From: UKL13-2 sp038321965 | GTDB lineage: Bacteria > Pseudomonadota > Gammaproteobacteria > Burkholderiales > Usitatibacteraceae | Reading direction: 5' to 3' | DNA: 64,000 bases | Assembly: GCA_038321965.1 (NCBI GenBank) | Contig: JBBQFL010000015.1 | Span: forward strand, 19,978 to 83,977 | Shown: in pieces, positions 43,093 to 52,228 of the stretch | Layout of the letters: every line of letters begins with the position of its first letter | How positions within the stretch are numbered: position 1 is the first letter of the stretch | Notes under the pieces: generated by a model | Database searches by the model: none | Seen by the model: the letters and a program-made list of their open reading frames with translations, nothing else | What the model was told of the DNA's origin: nothing | Position numbers and translations under genes: made by a program

Positions 43093-44747
43093 TGAATGAC
43101 GCGCTGAGCAGTCGTTTTACCACACACGAAGTGACCAATCAGTCACCGCCTCTGTTGGACGTGAACGCTTACGCGGCCGACACGCCTTTACGCGAAGCGG
43201 TTGTACGGGAAGGGGCCACATTCGCGCATCGGGCACTGCATGACTTGGGCACGGTCGTAGGCGGTGAAATGTTCAACCTGGGTTTTCAAGCCAACGAAAA
43301 CAGGCCGGTGTTCAAGCCCTTTGATCGCTTTGGTCATCGCATCGACGAGGTCGAGTTTCATCCCGCATATCACCGTCTGATGCAACTGGGTGTTCAGCAT
43401 GGCGTGGCTAGTTTCTCCTGGCGGCACGCCGAAAAGGAAGGTGCACACGTCGCGCGGGCGGCGCTGATGTATTTGTTTTCACAAACTGATCAGGGCACTT
43501 CATGTCCGTTGACCATGACGCATGCGGCAGTGCCGGTATTGCGCCAATCTACAGACCTCGCGGCGAGCTGGTTGCCGCGGATTCTCTCGACCGAATACGA
43601 TTCGCGCCATGTGCCGGCATGGGAGAAGGCCGGCAATACCATCGGCATGGGTATGACCGAAAAGCAGGGCGGATCCGACGTGCGCGCCAACACCACACGT
43701 GCGCACCCGGTAGGCGCGACAGGACCAGATCAACTCTACGAACTCGTTGGTCACAAATGGTTCATGTCGGCGCCTATGTGCGATGGCTTTCTGGTGCTCG
43801 CGCAGGTCGAGCGCGGAATATCGTGTTTCCTGCTGCCCAGGTTTGCACCCAATGGCCAGCGCAACGCGATCCGCATACAGCGCCTCAAGAACAAACTCGG
43901 TGACTGGAGCAACGCCAGTTCGGAAGTCGAATTTCACGGCGCGCTGGCGTGGCTGGTCGGCGAGGAGGGACGCGGCATTGCGACCATCCTTGAAATGGTT
44001 GCCCTGACCCGTGAGGACTGCATGATCGGCTCGGCCGCCATCATGCGCCAGGCGCTGGTGCAGGCGATCCATCATTGCCGTCACCGCAGGGCGTTCGGCA
44101 AATTCCTGAGCGATCAGCCGCTGATGCAAATGGTGCTCGCGGATTTGGCCATCGAGTCGGAGGCGGCGATGGCTTTTTCGCTTCGCGTGGCGCGCGCCAT
44201 CGATGCATCGCCGCGCGATCCCCAAGCGGCGGCGTTTGCGCGTATTGCAACCGCCGTCGGCAAATACTGGATCTGTAAGCGCTGTCCAGCGTTCGTCAAC
44301 GAAGCGCAGGAGTGTCTTGGCGGTGCGGGCTATATAGAAGAATCGATCCTGCCGCGCCTATACCGGCAGGCGCCGTTGAATTCCATCTGGGAGGGCAGTG
44401 GAAATATTCAATGTCTCGACGTGCTTCGCGCGTTGGCGCGCGAGCCCGCCACGCGCGAAGCTTTATTTGCCGAGTTTGCACGGGTGAAAGGCACCAACGC
44501 TTTGCTCGACGCGGAAGTCGATGTACTCGTCGCGCAGCTTGCCGATTCGAGTGACCTTGAGAAACGCTCGCGGCGTCTGGTTGAGCGGCTGGCGCTGGCC
44601 TTGCAGGCGGCAACATTGCTGGGTGCCGGCAACACGCTGGTGGCGGACAGTTTCTGCCAATCCAGGCTCTCAGGTGATCGGAGCGCACTGTTTGGCACGC
44701 TGCCCGCGACATTGCCGCTGGAACAGTTGATCAGCCGGGCGTTTTGA
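43092..44747 (+). CDS. AidB-like acyl-CoA dehydrogenase
   Basis: 551-residue flavoprotein from the ATG at 43092. The open frame runs back to 42855, but that part overlaps the decayed oxygenase remnant. AidB-type features: N-terminal extra domain (residues about 1-180), GMTEKQGGSDVRANTTRA flavin loop, and C-terminal ECLGGAGYIEES-LPRLYRQAPLNSIWEGSGNIQCLDVLRAL. AidB is linked to alkylation defence and has DNA-binding Arg-rich surface in E. coli, but many homologues are just acyl-CoA dehydrogenases. No alkA/ada neighbours are visible. Confidence 0.85.
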   Translation: MNDALSSRFTTHEVTNQSPPLLDVNAYAADTPLREAVVREGATFAHRALHDLGTVVGGEMFNLGFQANENRPVFKPFDRFGHRIDEVEFHPAYHRLMQLGVQHGVASFSWRHAEKEGAHVARAALMYLFSQTDQGTSCPLTMTHAAVPVLRQSTDLAASWLPRILSTEYDSRHVPAWEKAGNTIGMGMTEKQGGSDVRANTTRAHPVGATGPDQLYELVGHKWFMSAPMCDGFLVLAQVERGISCFLLPRFAPNGQRNAIRIQRLKNKLGDWSNASSEVEFHGALAWLVGEEGRGIATILEMVALTREDCMIGSAAIMRQALVQAIHHCRHRRAFGKFLSDQPLMQMVLADLAIESEAAMAFSLRVARAIDASPRDPQAAAFARIATAVGKYWICKRCPAFVNEAQECLGGAGYIEESILPRLYRQAPLNSIWEGSGNIQCLDVLRALAREPATREALFAEFARVKGTNALLDAEVDVLVAQLADSSDLEKRSRRLVERLALALQAATLLGAGNTLVADSFCQSRLSGDRSALFGTLPATLPLEQLISRAF

Positions 44748-44785
44748 TCTCTTGGTCGAACATATTTGCGACGAGGTTGGCAAAC

Positions 44786-45694
44786 TCAATCGGCGACGTC
44801 GGGCTCGAAAAATATCCAGCGCACCTGCGGAAAGGCGGCTTTAAAGCCCGCTTCTACCCGGTTGATGGCCTCGATCAGCTTGACTTCGGAACCTTGCGGC
44901 TGCATGCGAGCCTTGACGGCGACCATGATCTCGCTGCCAAGTTGCTGGGTGAGCAGGTTGTAGAGCTCGATAACTTCCGGTGCTTCAGACAGGTGCTTCT
45001 TCATTTGCGCGAGCATTTGGGGCTCGGCACTTTGGCCAATCAGCAGTGCTTTGACTTCGGTGCCGATTAACGCTGCCACAACCAGCAACAGTACGCCGAT
45101 GGCGATCGAACCGAGAGCGTCCCAAACCGGGTTGCCGGTCAGCATCGAAATGCCGATGAACACCAGCGCCAGCGCGAGACCACCAAGCGCCGCGAGATCT
45201 TCACCGAGGATGACCACCAGTTCGCTTTGACGGCTGCTCTTGAACCACGCCCACAGGGACTGGTTACCGCGAATCTTGTTAATTTCCCGTATGCAGCCCC
45301 AAAGCGAAATGCTTTCGGCGATGATGCCAAAGGTCAGGATGCCCACCGCAACCATCGCGTGACGTACCGGTTCGGTACTGGAAATCTTGTGAATGCCCTC
45401 ATAAATGGAGAACAGCCCGCCCATGCTGAAGAGCATCAAGGCGACGATGAAGCTCCAGAAATAGATCGCCTTTCCATAACCCAAAGGATGATCAGGCGTA
45501 GGTGCCTGATCAGCCTCTTTAAGGCCCCACAGCAGCAGCGCCTGATTGCCGCAATCGGCGAAGGAGTGGATAGCCTCGGCCAGCATCGATGAAGAGCCCG
45601 TATAGATGGCGCCGGTGGTCTTGGCGACGGCGATGGCGAAGTTCGCCGCAAGCGCATAAATGATCGATTTGAGTGAGTCGGCGTTGGCAGACAT
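44786..45694 (-). CDS. Cation diffusion facilitator (CDF) family metal transporter
   Basis: 302 residues from the ATG at 45694 (AGGA about 7 bp upstream); upstream ATGs at 45700 and 45760 are less well supported. Six transmembrane helices. Metal-site residues lie in HSFADCGNQ (HxxxD type, about 43-50), with DHPLGYGK and a cytosolic beta domain near the C-terminus (VEAGFKAAFPQVRWIFFEPD). It exports divalent cations such as Zn, Co, Cd or Fe from the cytosol using the proton gradient. It marks the boundary of the metal-resistance half of the window, though metal specificity is unknown. Confidence 0.88.
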   Translation of the reverse strand: MSANADSLKSIIYALAANFAIAVAKTTGAIYTGSSSMLAEAIHSFADCGNQALLLWGLKEADQAPTPDHPLGYGKAIYFWSFIVALMLFSMGGLFSIYEGIHKISSTEPVRHAMVAVGILTFGIIAESISLWGCIREINKIRGNQSLWAWFKSSRQSELVVILGEDLAALGGLALALVFIGISMLTGNPVWDALGSIAIGVLLLVVAALIGTEVKALLIGQSAEPQMLAQMKKHLSEAPEVIELYNLLTQQLGSEIMVAVKARMQPQGSEVKLIEAINRVEAGFKAAFPQVRWIFFEPDVAD

Positions 45695-45895
45695 AGGCAT
45701 CCTGGAAGAGTCAATGCAAAGATGATAACGGCAGCGCGGGAACCGGCATAATTTCATCAAATAGTTAAAGGTGCACTATTGACGCGGGTTTGCAGGCATT
45801 TTCGCTTGGCGAGACCCGTGGATAGTGGGTTTTGTCGTAAACGGCCGCATTGGCATCGTGACACGTGAACCAAACCGCGCTAATCTTGTCTGCCT

Positions 45896-46264
45896 ATGGT
45901 CATGAAGATTTTCAAGAAGCTCCTGTTGATATGGATGATTGCCTGGCTACCGGCTGCGGGAGCGGCTGCGGCGATGATGCCTTTGTCTGGCGCGCTGAGG
46001 TCTGCGGTTGCAGACGACATGCAGGCGGAGCAGGCTTCGTCAGTCATGCCCTGTCACGGGAAATCGTCAACCGGCAAGGTCCCCTTCGGGCAGTCATGCA
46101 GCCATTGTGTGCTGTGTCATCTCGCCGGCGCGTTGGCGTTGCCCGAAATGCCGATCATCGCCACACTCGCCCCAACGAATTTATTCGAAGCGGCTCGCTT
46201 TGCTGTTCATCCCTCGTTTATCCCTGAGCTGACTGCACCGCCTCCCCGTCCCGCCCTCGCCTGA
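45896..46264 (+). CDS. Small exported Cys-rich protein (DUF2946-like)
   Basis: 122 residues. Hydrophobic start (KKLLLIWMIAWLPAAGAAAA) looks like a signal peptide. The mature part has MPCHGK and a CSHCVLC cluster near residues 68-74, then LAGALALPE. The Cys-x2-Cys-x2-Cys cluster and location in front of a TolC-like/MCO/CusF set suggest copper handling and a DUF2946-type protein. The start could be 45902 (second ATG). Confidence 0.65.
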   Translation: MVMKIFKKLLLIWMIAWLPAAGAAAAMMPLSGALRSAVADDMQAEQASSVMPCHGKSSTGKVPFGQSCSHCVLCHLAGALALPEMPIIATLAPTNLFEAARFAVHPSFIPELTAPPPRPALA

Positions 46265-46273
46265 AGGCGAGGG
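46254..46273 (+). promoter_or_regulatory. Stable hairpin at the end of the Cys-rich gene
   Basis: CCCTCGCC (46254-46261) and GGCGAGGG (46266-46273) flank the tetraloop TGAA, which includes the stop codon. There is no T-run, so it is more likely an mRNA-stabilising or partial terminator element than a strong terminator. Confidence 0.4.
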
Positions 46274-46359
46274 TTCAACGATTCCATCCGCTCAGCCCTT
46301 GGGCGGAACGGCGCTGAACCTCGCATGTATTTTTCCGTCAACGCGAGAAAGGGATCACC

Positions 46360-46704
46360 ATGAAAATCATCATTGCCATTGCGGCAATCTTTACGGTTGC
46401 GCTTGTACAGTCGCGTGTATCGAACGCTGAGGCCGACCCGGCCAATGCAAAGACAGCCGTGCCGGCGTCAAAGTACGAATCGCCATTTCGCGACTATCGC
46501 CCGTTTGGTGAAGACAAGCCGATTCCGTGGAAAGACGCCAACGACGACGTCGCGCGAATCGGCGGTTGGCGCGCCTACGCGAAAGAGGCCCGCGAGCCGC
46601 AGGCGCCTACGTCCGTTCCTGAGAAAAACCAATCTGCACCAGCCACCCCTCAACCACCTGCTCCCGCGGCACCTGCTCACGCAGGGCACGGACAGCAAAA
46701 ATAG
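46360..46704 (+). CDS. Exported Pro/Ala-rich protein of unknown function
   Basis: 114 residues with an N-terminal signal (MKIIIAIAAIFTVALVQSRVSNAEA, cleavage about 25). The body has FRDYRPFGEDKPIPWKDANDDVARIGGWRAYAKEA, then a Pro/Ala-rich tail ending HAGHGQQK. Small proteins like this, annotated as hypothetical, commonly precede TolC-like genes in copper clusters. AAGGGA lies upstream of the ATG. It is followed 8 bp later by the TolC-like gene, so co-transcribed. Confidence 0.68.
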   Translation: MKIIIAIAAIFTVALVQSRVSNAEADPANAKTAVPASKYESPFRDYRPFGEDKPIPWKDANDDVARIGGWRAYAKEAREPQAPTSVPEKNQSAPATPQPPAPAAPAHAGHGQQK

Positions 46705-46712
46705 GCAGAAAT

Positions 46713-48134
46713 ATGCGCTCGATATATTTTCATAAAGGCCAGTCATTTTTCGCAGGACTCGTTTTGCTCCTCCTCGGCGGTTGCGCTACATTTTCAGTGG
46801 ACGGCGGCATTACCCCGGTCGCAAAAATCACCCAAGAACGGATTGGCAAGGATATCCGCTGGTCGAAAACCGATGCTGATCAGGATACTGCCGCACGTCG
46901 CGTGCGCGAACTACTTGAGAAAACGCTTTCGATCGACGACGCCGTTCAAATTGCGCTGTTAAACAATCGCGGCCTACAAGCAACGTTTGCAGAATTGGGC
47001 ATTTCGGAAGCGCGTTTGGTGCAGGCCGGTCGTTTGCCCAATCCCCATCTCTCCCTGGTGCGGGCTCGAAGCGGCGACGAATACACCATCGAACAGGCGC
47101 TCACGTTCAATATCCTGTCTCTCATCACCATGCCGATGGCGCACGCCATGGAACAAAGGCAGTTCGAGATGACACAGCGATCCGTCACCATGGAAGTACT
47201 GCGACTAGCTTCAGAGACGCGCAAGGCCTACGTCATGGCCGTCTCCGCCGAGGAGAACGTACGCTACATGGCCCAGGTCAAGACGGTGGCCGAATCCAGT
47301 GCAGAACTCGCGCGGCGTATGGCCAACGTTGGCAACTGGAACAGATTGATGCAAGCGCGCGAGCAAGGGTTCTATGCCGATGCTGCGTTGAATCAAGCCC
47401 GAGCCGTCCAGCGTCAGGTTGCTACGCGTGAGAAGCTCACTCGTCTCCTTGGCCTCTGGGGCGCGGATATTCAATACCGACTGCCCGAGCGCTTGCCGGA
47501 CCTGCCCGGCACGCCCGATGAACTCGCCAACATCGAACAATTGGCACTCGATCAGCGCCTTGATGTTCAGGCCATGCAACTGGAAACAGCAGCGATGGCC
47601 AAGAGTCTGGGCTTAAGCAAAGCGACTCGATTCATCAATGCGTTGGAATTCGGTCCCAAGCGAATACTGGAGGGCCGCAAGTCCGACCCGTACAGAAAGG
47701 GCTATGAGCTGAGTCTGGAGATTCCGATCTTCGACTTCGGTTCGGCCAAGGTGGCAAAGTCGGAGGCAATTTATATGCAGTCTGTGAATCGCCTCGCCGA
47801 GGCCGCCGTAAACGCGCGATCTGAGGTGCGCGAGGCCTACCAGAACTATCGCATCACCTATGACATGGCCAAACACTACCGGGACGAAATTGTGCCTATC
47901 AGGAAACGCATCGCTGATGAAAACGTGCTGCGCTACAACGGCATGTTGATCGGTGTATTTGATCTGCTCGCCGATGCACGCGCGCAAATCAACAGCGTTA
48001 ATGGCTACATCGATGCGCTGCGCGATTTCTGGCTGGCGAAAGCGGATCTCGACATGGCTATGATCGGCAAACCCAATATGAACGCAATGACCGCGGGATC
48101 GATGGCATCTGCCGATGCCCCCGCCGGTCATTGA
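46713..48134 (+). CDS. TolC-family outer membrane efflux lipoprotein
   Basis: 473 residues with a lipoprotein signal (lipobox LGGC near residue 24) and the long alpha-helical repeats of outer-membrane factors (AVQIALLNNRGLQATFAELGISEARLVQAGRLPNPHLSL; AEAAVNARSEVREAYQNYRI). It would form the outer-membrane channel of a metal efflux system (CusC/CopB-like). No RND pump or membrane-fusion protein (CusA/CusB) is in the window. It could pair with a distant pump or be a copper-cluster orphan. Confidence 0.85.
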   Translation: MRSIYFHKGQSFFAGLVLLLLGGCATFSVDGGITPVAKITQERIGKDIRWSKTDADQDTAARRVRELLEKTLSIDDAVQIALLNNRGLQATFAELGISEARLVQAGRLPNPHLSLVRARSGDEYTIEQALTFNILSLITMPMAHAMEQRQFEMTQRSVTMEVLRLASETRKAYVMAVSAEENVRYMAQVKTVAESSAELARRMANVGNWNRLMQAREQGFYADAALNQARAVQRQVATREKLTRLLGLWGADIQYRLPERLPDLPGTPDELANIEQLALDQRLDVQAMQLETAAMAKSLGLSKATRFINALEFGPKRILEGRKSDPYRKGYELSLEIPIFDFGSAKVAKSEAIYMQSVNRLAEAAVNARSEVREAYQNYRITYDMAKHYRDEIVPIRKRIADENVLRYNGMLIGVFDLLADARAQINSVNGYIDALRDFWLAKADLDMAMIGKPNMNAMTAGSMASADAPAGH

Positions 48135-48151
48135 TCAAGAAAGGATAAGAA

Positions 48152-49561
48152 ATGGTTTCCCGAAGAGATTTCGTTAGTGGTGCTGGTGTCGTCGGCGCAG
48201 CGCTGGCGGCAACAGCTGTCAGTCGTGTGGCGATGGCTGCGCTGCCCGAGCCGGTCATTCAGACCAAACCCGACACCATGCCGCCGCTCGTGCCGCCCAA
48301 TGGCCGTCCCTACAATCCCGTCGCCACCCTCAACGGCTGGACGCTGCCATGGCGCATGAACAACGGCATCAAGGAATTCCATCTCGTGGCCGAACCCGTG
48401 GTGCGCGAAATGGCGCCGGGCTTCAAGGCTCACCTGTGGGGCTACAACGGCCAGAGTCCTGGCCCCACGATCGAAGTTGTCGAAGGCGATCGCGTGCGTA
48501 TTTTCGTGACCAACAAGCTACCCGAACATACCTCGGTTCACTGGCACGGGCAGCGCCTTCCCAATGGCATGGACGGCGTCACCGGCCTGAACCAACCCGC
48601 GATCCAGCCCGGCAAAACATTCGTCTATGAGTTTGTCGCCCGTCGGCCAGGCACCTTCATGTATCACCCGCATGCCGACGAAATGACACAAATGGCGATG
48701 GGCATGATGGGATTCTGGGTCACCCATCCAAAGAACAAGCACCCGTTGATCGATGAAGTCGACCGCGATTTCTGCTTTCTGCTCAATGCCTACGATGTTG
48801 ATCCCGGCAGCTATACACCGAAGATCATGACCATGCTTGATTTCAATCTCTGGTCCTGGAATAGCCGCATTTTTCCCGGCATCGATCCGCTGGTGGTGAG
48901 GAAGAACGACAAGGTGCGTATCCGCATCGGCAACCTGACCATGACCAATCACCCGATCCATCTGCATGGACACGAATTCGTGGTCAGCGGCACCGATGGC
49001 GGCCCGACCTCGAAATCATCGCGCTGGCCCGAAGTCACGACCGATGTTGCCGTCGGTCAGATGCGCCAGATCGATTTTCTGGCCGACGAAGAAGGCGATT
49101 GGGCGTTTCATTGTCACAAGGCGCATCACACCATGAATGCCATGGGGCATGACGTACCCACGATGATTGGCGTCGACCATCGTGGCATCGCGAAGAGCAT
49201 TACTTCGCTCATACCCGATTACATGGTGATGGCCGAACGCGGGATGGCAGACATGACCGAAATGGAAATGCCGCTGCCGGACAACACGGTGCCGATGATG
49301 ACCGGCGAAGGTCCGTTCGAGTCGGTCGCCATGGGAGGCATGTTTTCAGTGTTGAAGGTGCGACGTGACCAGAAGCCTGGCGACTACAAGGATCCCGGTT
49401 GGTATAAACAGCCTCCTGGCACAACGGCGTTCGAATGGACCGGATCACTGACTGAGCCGGCCCGATTCAAATCCGAAGGCAAATCATCGATGCCACGAAC
49501 CGACAGGGGCAACGAAGTCGAAGTACAGATACGGAAACCAATGGGCAACATGAAGCATTAA
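48152..49561 (+). CDS. Tat-exported multicopper oxidase, two-cupredoxin type
   Basis: 469 residues. Twin-arginine signal SRRDFVSGAGVV (Arg4-Arg5), cleaved after about AMA. Four copper motifs are intact: HWHG (130-133), HPH (172-174), HPIHLHG (267-273) and HCHKAHHTMNAM (320-331; trinuclear and type 1 ligands incl. axial Met331). Two cupredoxin-type domains are read (about 60-200, 225-350); a separate middle domain of CueO length is not apparent. It probably oxidises Cu(I) to the less toxic Cu(II) in the periplasm, as CopA/PcoA or CueO do. AAGGA precedes the ATG. Followed by a cupredoxin. Confidence 0.92.
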   Translation: MVSRRDFVSGAGVVGAALAATAVSRVAMAALPEPVIQTKPDTMPPLVPPNGRPYNPVATLNGWTLPWRMNNGIKEFHLVAEPVVREMAPGFKAHLWGYNGQSPGPTIEVVEGDRVRIFVTNKLPEHTSVHWHGQRLPNGMDGVTGLNQPAIQPGKTFVYEFVARRPGTFMYHPHADEMTQMAMGMMGFWVTHPKNKHPLIDEVDRDFCFLLNAYDVDPGSYTPKIMTMLDFNLWSWNSRIFPGIDPLVVRKNDKVRIRIGNLTMTNHPIHLHGHEFVVSGTDGGPTSKSSRWPEVTTDVAVGQMRQIDFLADEEGDWAFHCHKAHHTMNAMGHDVPTMIGVDHRGIAKSITSLIPDYMVMAERGMADMTEMEMPLPDNTVPMMTGEGPFESVAMGGMFSVLKVRRDQKPGDYKDPGWYKQPPGTTAFEWTGSLTEPARFKSEGKSSMPRTDRGNEVEVQIRKPMGNMKH

Positions 49562-49617
49562 TTTGTAACGATGCAGGCCATAGCCAGAGCATCATTTAAT
49601 TGAAAAGAAAACTAAAC

Positions 49618-50112
49618 ATGAAAACACTTCAAGCCATATTTATTTCCGCGACGATTTCTCTCATGGCCTTTGGTGCCCTCGGTCACGAGGGCAAACACGA
49701 CAAGAAAAAGGATGCTGTCATCAAGAAAGAACAAAAGGAATGGGGCATTGCCGGCGAGGCCAAAGATGTAAAACGCACGATCAAGCTTGCGATGTCGGAT
49801 GCGATGCGATTTACACCCGACAAAATCGAGGTGAAGCAAGGTGAGACCATTCGGATATCGCTTAAAAACACCGGCAAGATTTTGCATGAAATGGTGATCG
49901 GTACCAAAAAAGAACTCGAGGAACATGCAGCCCTGATGGTGAAGTTTCCCACCATGGAGCACGAAGAACCATACATGGCACACATTCCACCGGGCAAGAC
50001 CGGTGAGATCATCTGGACGTTTAACAAAGCGGGGGAATTTGATTTTGCCTGCCTCATCGCCGGGCACTATCAGGCCGGAATGGTCGGGAAAATAATGGTG
50101 GCCGCCAAGTAA
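49618..50112 (+). CDS. Periplasmic cupredoxin (type 1 blue copper protein)
   Basis: 164 residues from ATG 49618; the frame also has an upstream ATG-like start at 49600. Signal peptide (…MAFGALGHEG), then a Lys-rich linker and a cupredoxin domain. Type 1 copper ligands His90, Cys145, His150 and Met155 (HEMVIG; FDFACLIAGHYQAGM) are all present. Probable electron carrier for, or copper donor to, the adjacent multicopper oxidase. Confidence 0.88.
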   Translation: MKTLQAIFISATISLMAFGALGHEGKHDKKKDAVIKKEQKEWGIAGEAKDVKRTIKLAMSDAMRFTPDKIEVKQGETIRISLKNTGKILHEMVIGTKKELEEHAALMVKFPTMEHEEPYMAHIPPGKTGEIIWTFNKAGEFDFACLIAGHYQAGMVGKIMVAAK

Positions 50113-50157
50113 TCCACGCATCGTCCCTGTAATCGCCTACGTACATAGGAGGGCGCC

Positions 50158-50334
50158 ATGCCTTACCTTTTTTTGCTGATCGTCTTCTGGCCGCTGGTGT
50201 GTTGTGAAAAATGCGATTACACCGCCGTATGCGTGACGATCTCGCTCGCTGTTGCGCTTGTCCTCTACATCGTGGGCTCGATCGTTCATGAGTTGCGATT
50301 GCTGGAAGTACGCCGGCACATAGGCCTCAATTAA
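50158..50334 (+). CDS. Small membrane protein, 58 residues
   Basis: An open frame of 58 codons begins at ATG 50158 just after a near-perfect AGGAGG (50147-50152, 5 bp spacing). The product has hydrophobic segments at about 1-16 (MPYLFLLIVFWPLV) and 26-46 (VTISLAVALVLYIVGSI) with CCEKCD between, so a two-pass or hairpin membrane peptide with a possible Cys-x2-Cys metal site. It sits between the cupredoxin and CusF-like genes in the same direction. Confidence 0.6.
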   Translation: MPYLFLLIVFWPLVCCEKCDYTAVCVTISLAVALVLYIVGSIVHELRLLEVRRHIGLN

Positions 50335-50398
50335 ACTTGGCGCTTGCCGCAGCGCCACTTAAAAACCAGTCCCATTTATTAACCGAAGGAGAAATCCA

Positions 50399-50779
50399 AT
50401 GAAATCGCTGAAGCTTGTTGCAGTCGTATCCGCCGTCCTGCTGTCGCCGCTGGGCCCCTCTATCAGCTGGGCGTCCGGCGACCACAACGACAAAAACCAT
50501 GCCATGCCCGGCGTCGCAAAATCCGCGAGCGATGTGACAAATACGGCAAAAGCGGCAAGCCTCTCTGATGGCGAAGTCCGCAAGATCGACAAAGACGCCA
50601 AGAAAATCACGTTGAAGCACGGTGAACTCAAGAACTTAGACATGCCTGCCATGACCATGGTATTTCAGGTCAAGGATGCTGCGTTGCTCGATAAAGTCAA
50701 GGTGGGTGACAAGGTCAAGTTCAAGGCCGAGAAACTCAGCGCCGGTTTCGCCGTCAGCGAGATCGAGGTGGCTAAGTGA
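50399..50779 (+). CDS. CusF-like periplasmic copper-binding protein
   Basis: 126 residues with a signal peptide (…GPSISWASG, about 25 residues). The C-terminal 65 residues have the CusF/copper-binding fold signature KITLKHGELKNLDMPAMTMVFQV. The Cu ligands His (KHG), Met and Met (MTM) are present. The tryptophan that stacks on copper in E. coli CusF (NWPEMTM) is Met here (DMPAMTM), a common variant. A GTGA overlap couples it to the next gene. Confidence 0.85.
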   Translation: MKSLKLVAVVSAVLLSPLGPSISWASGDHNDKNHAMPGVAKSASDVTNTAKAASLSDGEVRKIDKDAKKITLKHGELKNLDMPAMTMVFQVKDAALLDKVKVGDKVKFKAEKLSAGFAVSEIEVAK

Positions 50780-51153
50780 GAATTGCCGCACTGTTGGTGG
50801 CGCTGGCGATTCCAGTATTGGCCCATGCCGACATTGTCGATATTAAGTGGAACGACGGAACGTTCTCACACAAAGCCAGCATCGCTCCGAAAAAATTCCT
50901 CGAAGTCTGTGGCAAGCAGAAGATGGGGGACAACGTGGCGTGGAAGTTCAACGGCAGCGCGCCTGCCGACTTCAATATTCACTACCATGTCGGCAAGGAT
51001 GTCAGCTACCCGGAGAAGCGCAAGGACGTTGCCAGCGCCGACGGAACGCTAACCGCGCCGCTGGATCAGGACTACTGCTGGATGTGGAGTAACCAGTTGG
51101 CGCAGCCCGTCGACGTCGAGATCAGCCTGAAGCAGACAAAGTCCGCTAAATAG
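50776..51153 (+). CDS. Exported protein of unknown function
   Basis: 125 residues. GTG start overlaps the CusF stop codon (GTGA). Signal peptide MRIAALLVALAIPVLAHA. The mature domain has WNDGTFSHKASIAPKKFLEVCGK and DQDYCWMWSN, two lone cysteines that may form a disulfide, and NIHYHVGKDVSYPEKRKD with several His. Position suggests a periplasmic metal-binding partner of CusF. No family was recognised. Confidence 0.68.
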   Translation: MRIAALLVALAIPVLAHADIVDIKWNDGTFSHKASIAPKKFLEVCGKQKMGDNVAWKFNGSAPADFNIHYHVGKDVSYPEKRKDVASADGTLTAPLDQDYCWMWSNQLAQPVDVEISLKQTKSAK

Positions 51154-51458
51154 CCGCCGACATCCAAACGGAATGTATCAGAAAGGCCCGATCCCACAGT
51201 TGCTCGCCGTAGCTGGAGCATGGCTCTAGCTGCGTCGCAGGCGCCTTCGTCGCGTTACAACGCCATTGAGTAGCACGCGCGATTCGCCGGTTGCCACCTA
51301 TGCGGAGTGAACATGGCGCGCAGGTAGCAACCGCCTCAACCCGGACCGACTCTCACCACATCGATGTTGCCGAACCTGAACAGAAAATTACCGTGACACC
51401 GCGCGCGAATCAAGCGCCATGATTTTCCGGGCAAGGCAGCGCGTTGCTAACGACCGGG
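51154..51458. other. Intergenic region before the AraC regulator
   Basis: 305 bp. A 9-bp hairpin with an ATG loop, AGCTGGAGC/GCTCTAGCT, lies at 51211-51231 and could end the copper operon, but lacks a T-run. No other gene or RNA was recognised. Confidence 0.4.
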
Positions 51459-52190
51459 ATGGCGCTGTTTGCCGGTCGTGCCGGTGACAATCAGTTGCAT
51501 CGTCACTATGCGGTACAAATTGCCTTTTCCAGCACGCGCCCGGTGCAAATGACCGGTGCCGACGGCAGCCGGTTCGCTGGCGGCATCGTGGGTTGCGCCG
51601 TCGGCGTGACACATCGTATCGAACCGGCGGATGAGGAAATCATCCTTGCCTACCTAGAACCGACCTCGACGATTGGCGCGGCCGTACAAAATATACTGGG
51701 CAGCATTTCGATTGTCGCGCCGCTGCCGGACGACTTCCTTGTTCGTGAACTGCGAAACGCCATCGCCGAGGGCGCTTCGCAAAAAGCAGAATCGCTCCTT
51801 AGCCAACTTTTCGGTAATGTGACGCCAGCCGGTGGACATACACCCGATCCGCGCCTCGCGGCACTGGTGCGTTCCAGCGCATTCGACGGTGTACCCCCGA
51901 CACTCGCGGCAGCTGCGCAACGGATCGGTTTGTCGCCGAGCCGGTTCTCCCATCTATTCTCTGCTGAGATGGGCATCGCCTACCGTGCGTTCGTCAAATG
52001 GCGCAAGCTTCTTGCCACCCTCGACTCCGTGTCCCGCGGTGCGGATCTGACGCAGGCCGCGCATGCTGGTGGTTTTGCCGATTCAGCGCATTTCTCGCGC
52101 ACGTTCAAGGACATCTTCGGACTCACGCCCAGCGCCGCCTTGATCCGAACACAACTGTCGAACCGGTTAATGAAGGCCGATAGCCGATAG
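51459..52190 (+). CDS. AraC-family transcriptional regulator
   Basis: About 243 residues. N-terminal cupin-like effector region with RAGDNQLHRHYAVQIAFS; C-terminal two-helix-turn-helix region LAAAAQRIGLSPSRFSHLFSAEMGIAYRAFVKWRKL...DLTQAAHAGGFADSAHFSRTFKDIFGLTPSA, the family signature. The open frame goes back to a TTG at 51444; ATG 51459 is preferred though no strong ribosome site precedes either. It may regulate the desaturase-like gene downstream or another unlinked target; a role in copper control is only positional. Confidence 0.85.
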   Translation: MALFAGRAGDNQLHRHYAVQIAFSSTRPVQMTGADGSRFAGGIVGCAVGVTHRIEPADEEIILAYLEPTSTIGAAVQNILGSISIVAPLPDDFLVRELRNAIAEGASQKAESLLSQLFGNVTPAGGHTPDPRLAALVRSSAFDGVPPTLAAAAQRIGLSPSRFSHLFSAEMGIAYRAFVKWRKLLATLDSVSRGADLTQAAHAGGFADSAHFSRTFKDIFGLTPSAALIRTQLSNRLMKADSR

Positions 52191-52228
52191 CGGTTTCGTT
52201 CAAGCGTCATCCGGCGCGCACTGCGAAC

